The notes under the pieces: generated by a model
Databases searched by the model: none
What the model saw: the letters and a program-made list of their open reading frames with translations, nothing else
Told to the model about the DNA's origin: nothing
Translations under genes and position numbers: made by a program
Shown here: in pieces, positions 6,157 through 7,345 of the stretch
How the letters are laid out: each line of letters starts with the position of its first letter
Numbering within the stretch: the stretch's first letter is position 1
Origin: Deltaproteobacteria bacterium
GTDB taxonomy: Bacteria > Myxococcota_A > SURF-8
DNA: 7,345 nt
NCBI GenBank assembly: GCA_029570245.1
Contig: JAKQSH010000260.1
Span: forward strand, 1 to 7,345
Direction: 5' to 3'

Positions 6157-6354
6157 ATGCAGGCATTAGAGGTTAAAGTAATCAATGACGTAGAGAAGGC
6201 GCTGCGCGTTCTGAAGAAGAAAATGGCGCAGGAGGGAGTCTTCAAAGAACTGAAGAAAAGACGTTTCTATGAGAAACCTTCAGTGAAGAAAAAACGCAAA
6301 AGAGAAGAAGCTGAGCGTCGTCGCCGCAAAAACTTCTCGCGCTACGTCGGTTAA
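6157..6354 (+). CDS. rpsU: Small-subunit ribosomal protein S21
   Basis: This is a 65-residue, highly basic protein of the usual S21 size. The start MQALEVKVINDVEKALRVLK matches the conserved N-terminal part of S21, and the RRFYEKPSVKKKRK region (36-49) followed by an Arg/Lys-rich tail is diagnostic. S21 sits on the 30S platform near the 3' end of 16S rRNA and helps translation initiation. AAGG lies 6 bp before the ATG. It is not next to dnaG or rpoD here, unlike in enteric bacteria; instead it is followed by a hairpin and an epimerase gene on the same strand. Confidence 0.95.
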   Translation: MQALEVKVINDVEKALRVLKKKMAQEGVFKELKKRRFYEKPSVKKKRKREEAERRRRKNFSRYVG

Positions 6355-6386
6355 GCGTTTCTTGTTTCTCATCTTCGCAAGAGCTT

Positions 6387-6405
6387 CTTTATTACTGAAA
6401 TAAAG
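6387..6405. repeat. Short AT-rich inverted repeat
   Basis: CTTTAT (6387-6392) and ATAAAG (6400-6405) are perfect inverted repeats around a 7-base loop. It lies between the rpsU stop and the GC-rich hairpin at 6406. It is weak on its own and could be chance. Confidence 0.3.
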
Positions 6406-6430
6406 CCGGGCCTTCTATGGCCCGGTCTTA
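6406..6430 (+). terminator. GC-rich hairpin downstream of rpsU, terminator or attenuator
   Basis: CCGGGCC (6406-6412) and GGCCCGG (6419-6425) form a perfect 7-bp stem with a 6-base loop TTCTAT. The following tract TCTTAATTT is only moderately T-rich, so termination may be partial and some transcripts could read on into the epimerase gene, whose Shine-Dalgarno begins 10 bp after the stem. Confidence 0.6.
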
Positions 6431-6449
6431 ATTTGGAGGAGCTTTGGAC

Positions 6450-7345
6450 ATGGCGGAAATAAAGCGCATTCTGATTACAGGTGGAGCTGGTTTTCTGGGT
6501 CTGCACTGTGCCAATACCTGGGCAGATCGCGGTCTGGAAACAATGACGCTTCTGGACATCGCCGGTTTTGACGAGACGGAATATCCCAAAAACGCCAAAC
6601 TCATCAAAGGTGATGTGCGCGATGTCGCATTGATGGACAAGCTGTTTGCGGAAGACAGATACGACCTTGTGGTTCATGCCGCAGCCGCCCTGCCCCTCTG
6701 GCCCAAAAAAGAAATTTTCAGCACCAATGTAGACGGAACTCGCGTTACGCTTGAAATCGCACGCAAACACAAAGTGCCGCGCGTCGTTTTCATTTCGTCA
6801 ACCGCCGTTTATGGAGTACCCAAGCGGCATCCGCTCTACGAAAGCGACCCGATGGTGGGTGTAGGCGCATACGGCGAAAGCAAAATACGCGGCGAGGCCG
6901 TTTGCCGCGAATTCCGCAGCCCTGATTTGTGTGTTCCCATCATTCGTCCTAAAACATTCATCGGCCCCGAACGCCTGGGCGTTTTCCAGATTCTGTACGA
7001 CTGGGTCGAGTCCGGCGTGCGCATTCCAATGATTGGCTGGGGTAACAATCCATATCAGCTCATGGACGTAGCCGATCTGGTCGAGGCGATCTGGCTGGTG
7101 GGGACACATCCCGACACTGCCAAAGTCAACCAGGAATTCAATGTCGGCGCAATGGAATACACCACGGTCCGTCAGGATGTCGGCGCGTTGTGCGAATACG
7201 CAAAAACCGGGTCGAAACCGCTTGGCACACCGGCAATGCCCATAAAAACAGCCCTGATGATTTTCGAAGCCCTGAAACTCTCGCCGCTGTATAAGTGGAT
7301 TTACGGCACCGCCGACAAGGAAAGCTTCGTATCGACCGAAAAAAT
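6450..7345 (+). CDS. Extended short-chain dehydrogenase, NAD-dependent epimerase/dehydratase family (3' end missing)
   Basis: The first 298 residues are in the window and no stop is reached. A strong GGAGGAG (6435-6441) is 8 bp before the ATG. The Rossmann fold is complete: TGGAGFLG (10-17) binds the dinucleotide, Asp36 at the end of strand beta-2 suggests NAD rather than NADP, GDVRD (54-58) follows, HAAA is at 76-79, SSTAVYG at 116-122, the catalytic pair Tyr141-xxx-Lys145 is in YGESK, and IIRPKTFIGP (164-173) leads to the substrate-binding part. Family members act on nucleotide sugars or on hydroxysteroid-like substrates; the pocket does not let me choose. No sugar-pathway gene is in view. 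It could be co-transcribed with rpsU if the hairpin between them is leaky; no separate promoter is obvious in the 95-bp gap. Confidence 0.9.
   Translation, partial: MAEIKRILITGGAGFLGLHCANTWADRGLETMTLLDIAGFDETEYPKNAKLIKGDVRDVALMDKLFAEDRYDLVVHAAAALPLWPKKEIFSTNVDGTRVTLEIARKHKVPRVVFISSTAVYGVPKRHPLYESDPMVGVGAYGESKIRGEAVCREFRSPDLCVPIIRPKTFIGPERLGVFQILYDWVESGVRIPMIGWGNNPYQLMDVADLVEAIWLVGTHPDTAKVNQEFNVGAMEYTTVRQDVGALCEYAKTGSKPLGTPAMPIKTALMIFEALKLSPLYKWIYGTADKESFVSTEK

Noticed and set aside
6369..7109. Minus-strand open frames opposite the epimerase gene
   Set aside because: The plus strand has an uninterrupted frame with full Rossmann and YxxxK motifs and a strong ribosome binding site.
1..7345. Search for CRISPR repeats, IS ends, tRNA genes or phage genes
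   Set aside because: No direct repeat arrays, terminal inverted repeats, transposase or integrase motifs, or tRNA-like cloverleaf sequences were seen by eye.

Overview
The window reads as ordinary chromosomal DNA of a Gram-negative bacterium of roughly balanced base composition. An EnvC-like secreted factor paired with FtsEX and a predicted lipoprotein both point to a cell with a periplasm. I cannot fix the lineage from sequence alone, and no mobile element, CRISPR array, tRNA or rRNA is visible.

Left part (1-3498, minus strand): a four-gene unit read right to left, gltX (glutamyl-tRNA synthetase), ftsE (ABC ATPase), ftsX (permease-like membrane protein) and the start of an EnvC-like coiled-coil protein that runs off the left edge. 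The spacing is 24 bp, then 1 bp, then a 4-bp overlap, so this is almost certainly one transcript. A near-consensus promoter with an extended -10 lies just upstream of gltX. FtsE and FtsX would use ATP to activate the EnvC-like factor in the periplasm, which in turn would switch on cell-wall amidases at division.

Middle (3499-4978): a divergent intergenic region carries back-to-back sigma70-type promoters. On the plus strand it drives a membrane-embedded M28-family zinc metallopeptidase whose catalytic domain is split by membrane segments. This gene ends in a short gap with a hairpin flanked by A and T tracts, apparently a two-way terminator shared with the converging lipoprotein gene.

Right part (4979-7345): an unrecognised lipoprotein with a propeller-like repeat pattern (minus strand), a compact divergent promoter region, rpsU (ribosomal protein S21, plus strand), a GC-rich hairpin, and a right-truncated extended short-chain dehydrogenase/epimerase. 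The best candidates for a second look are the M28 peptidase with membrane insertions and the gltX-ftsEX-envC arrangement. I see no clear evidence of an entirely new multi-gene system.
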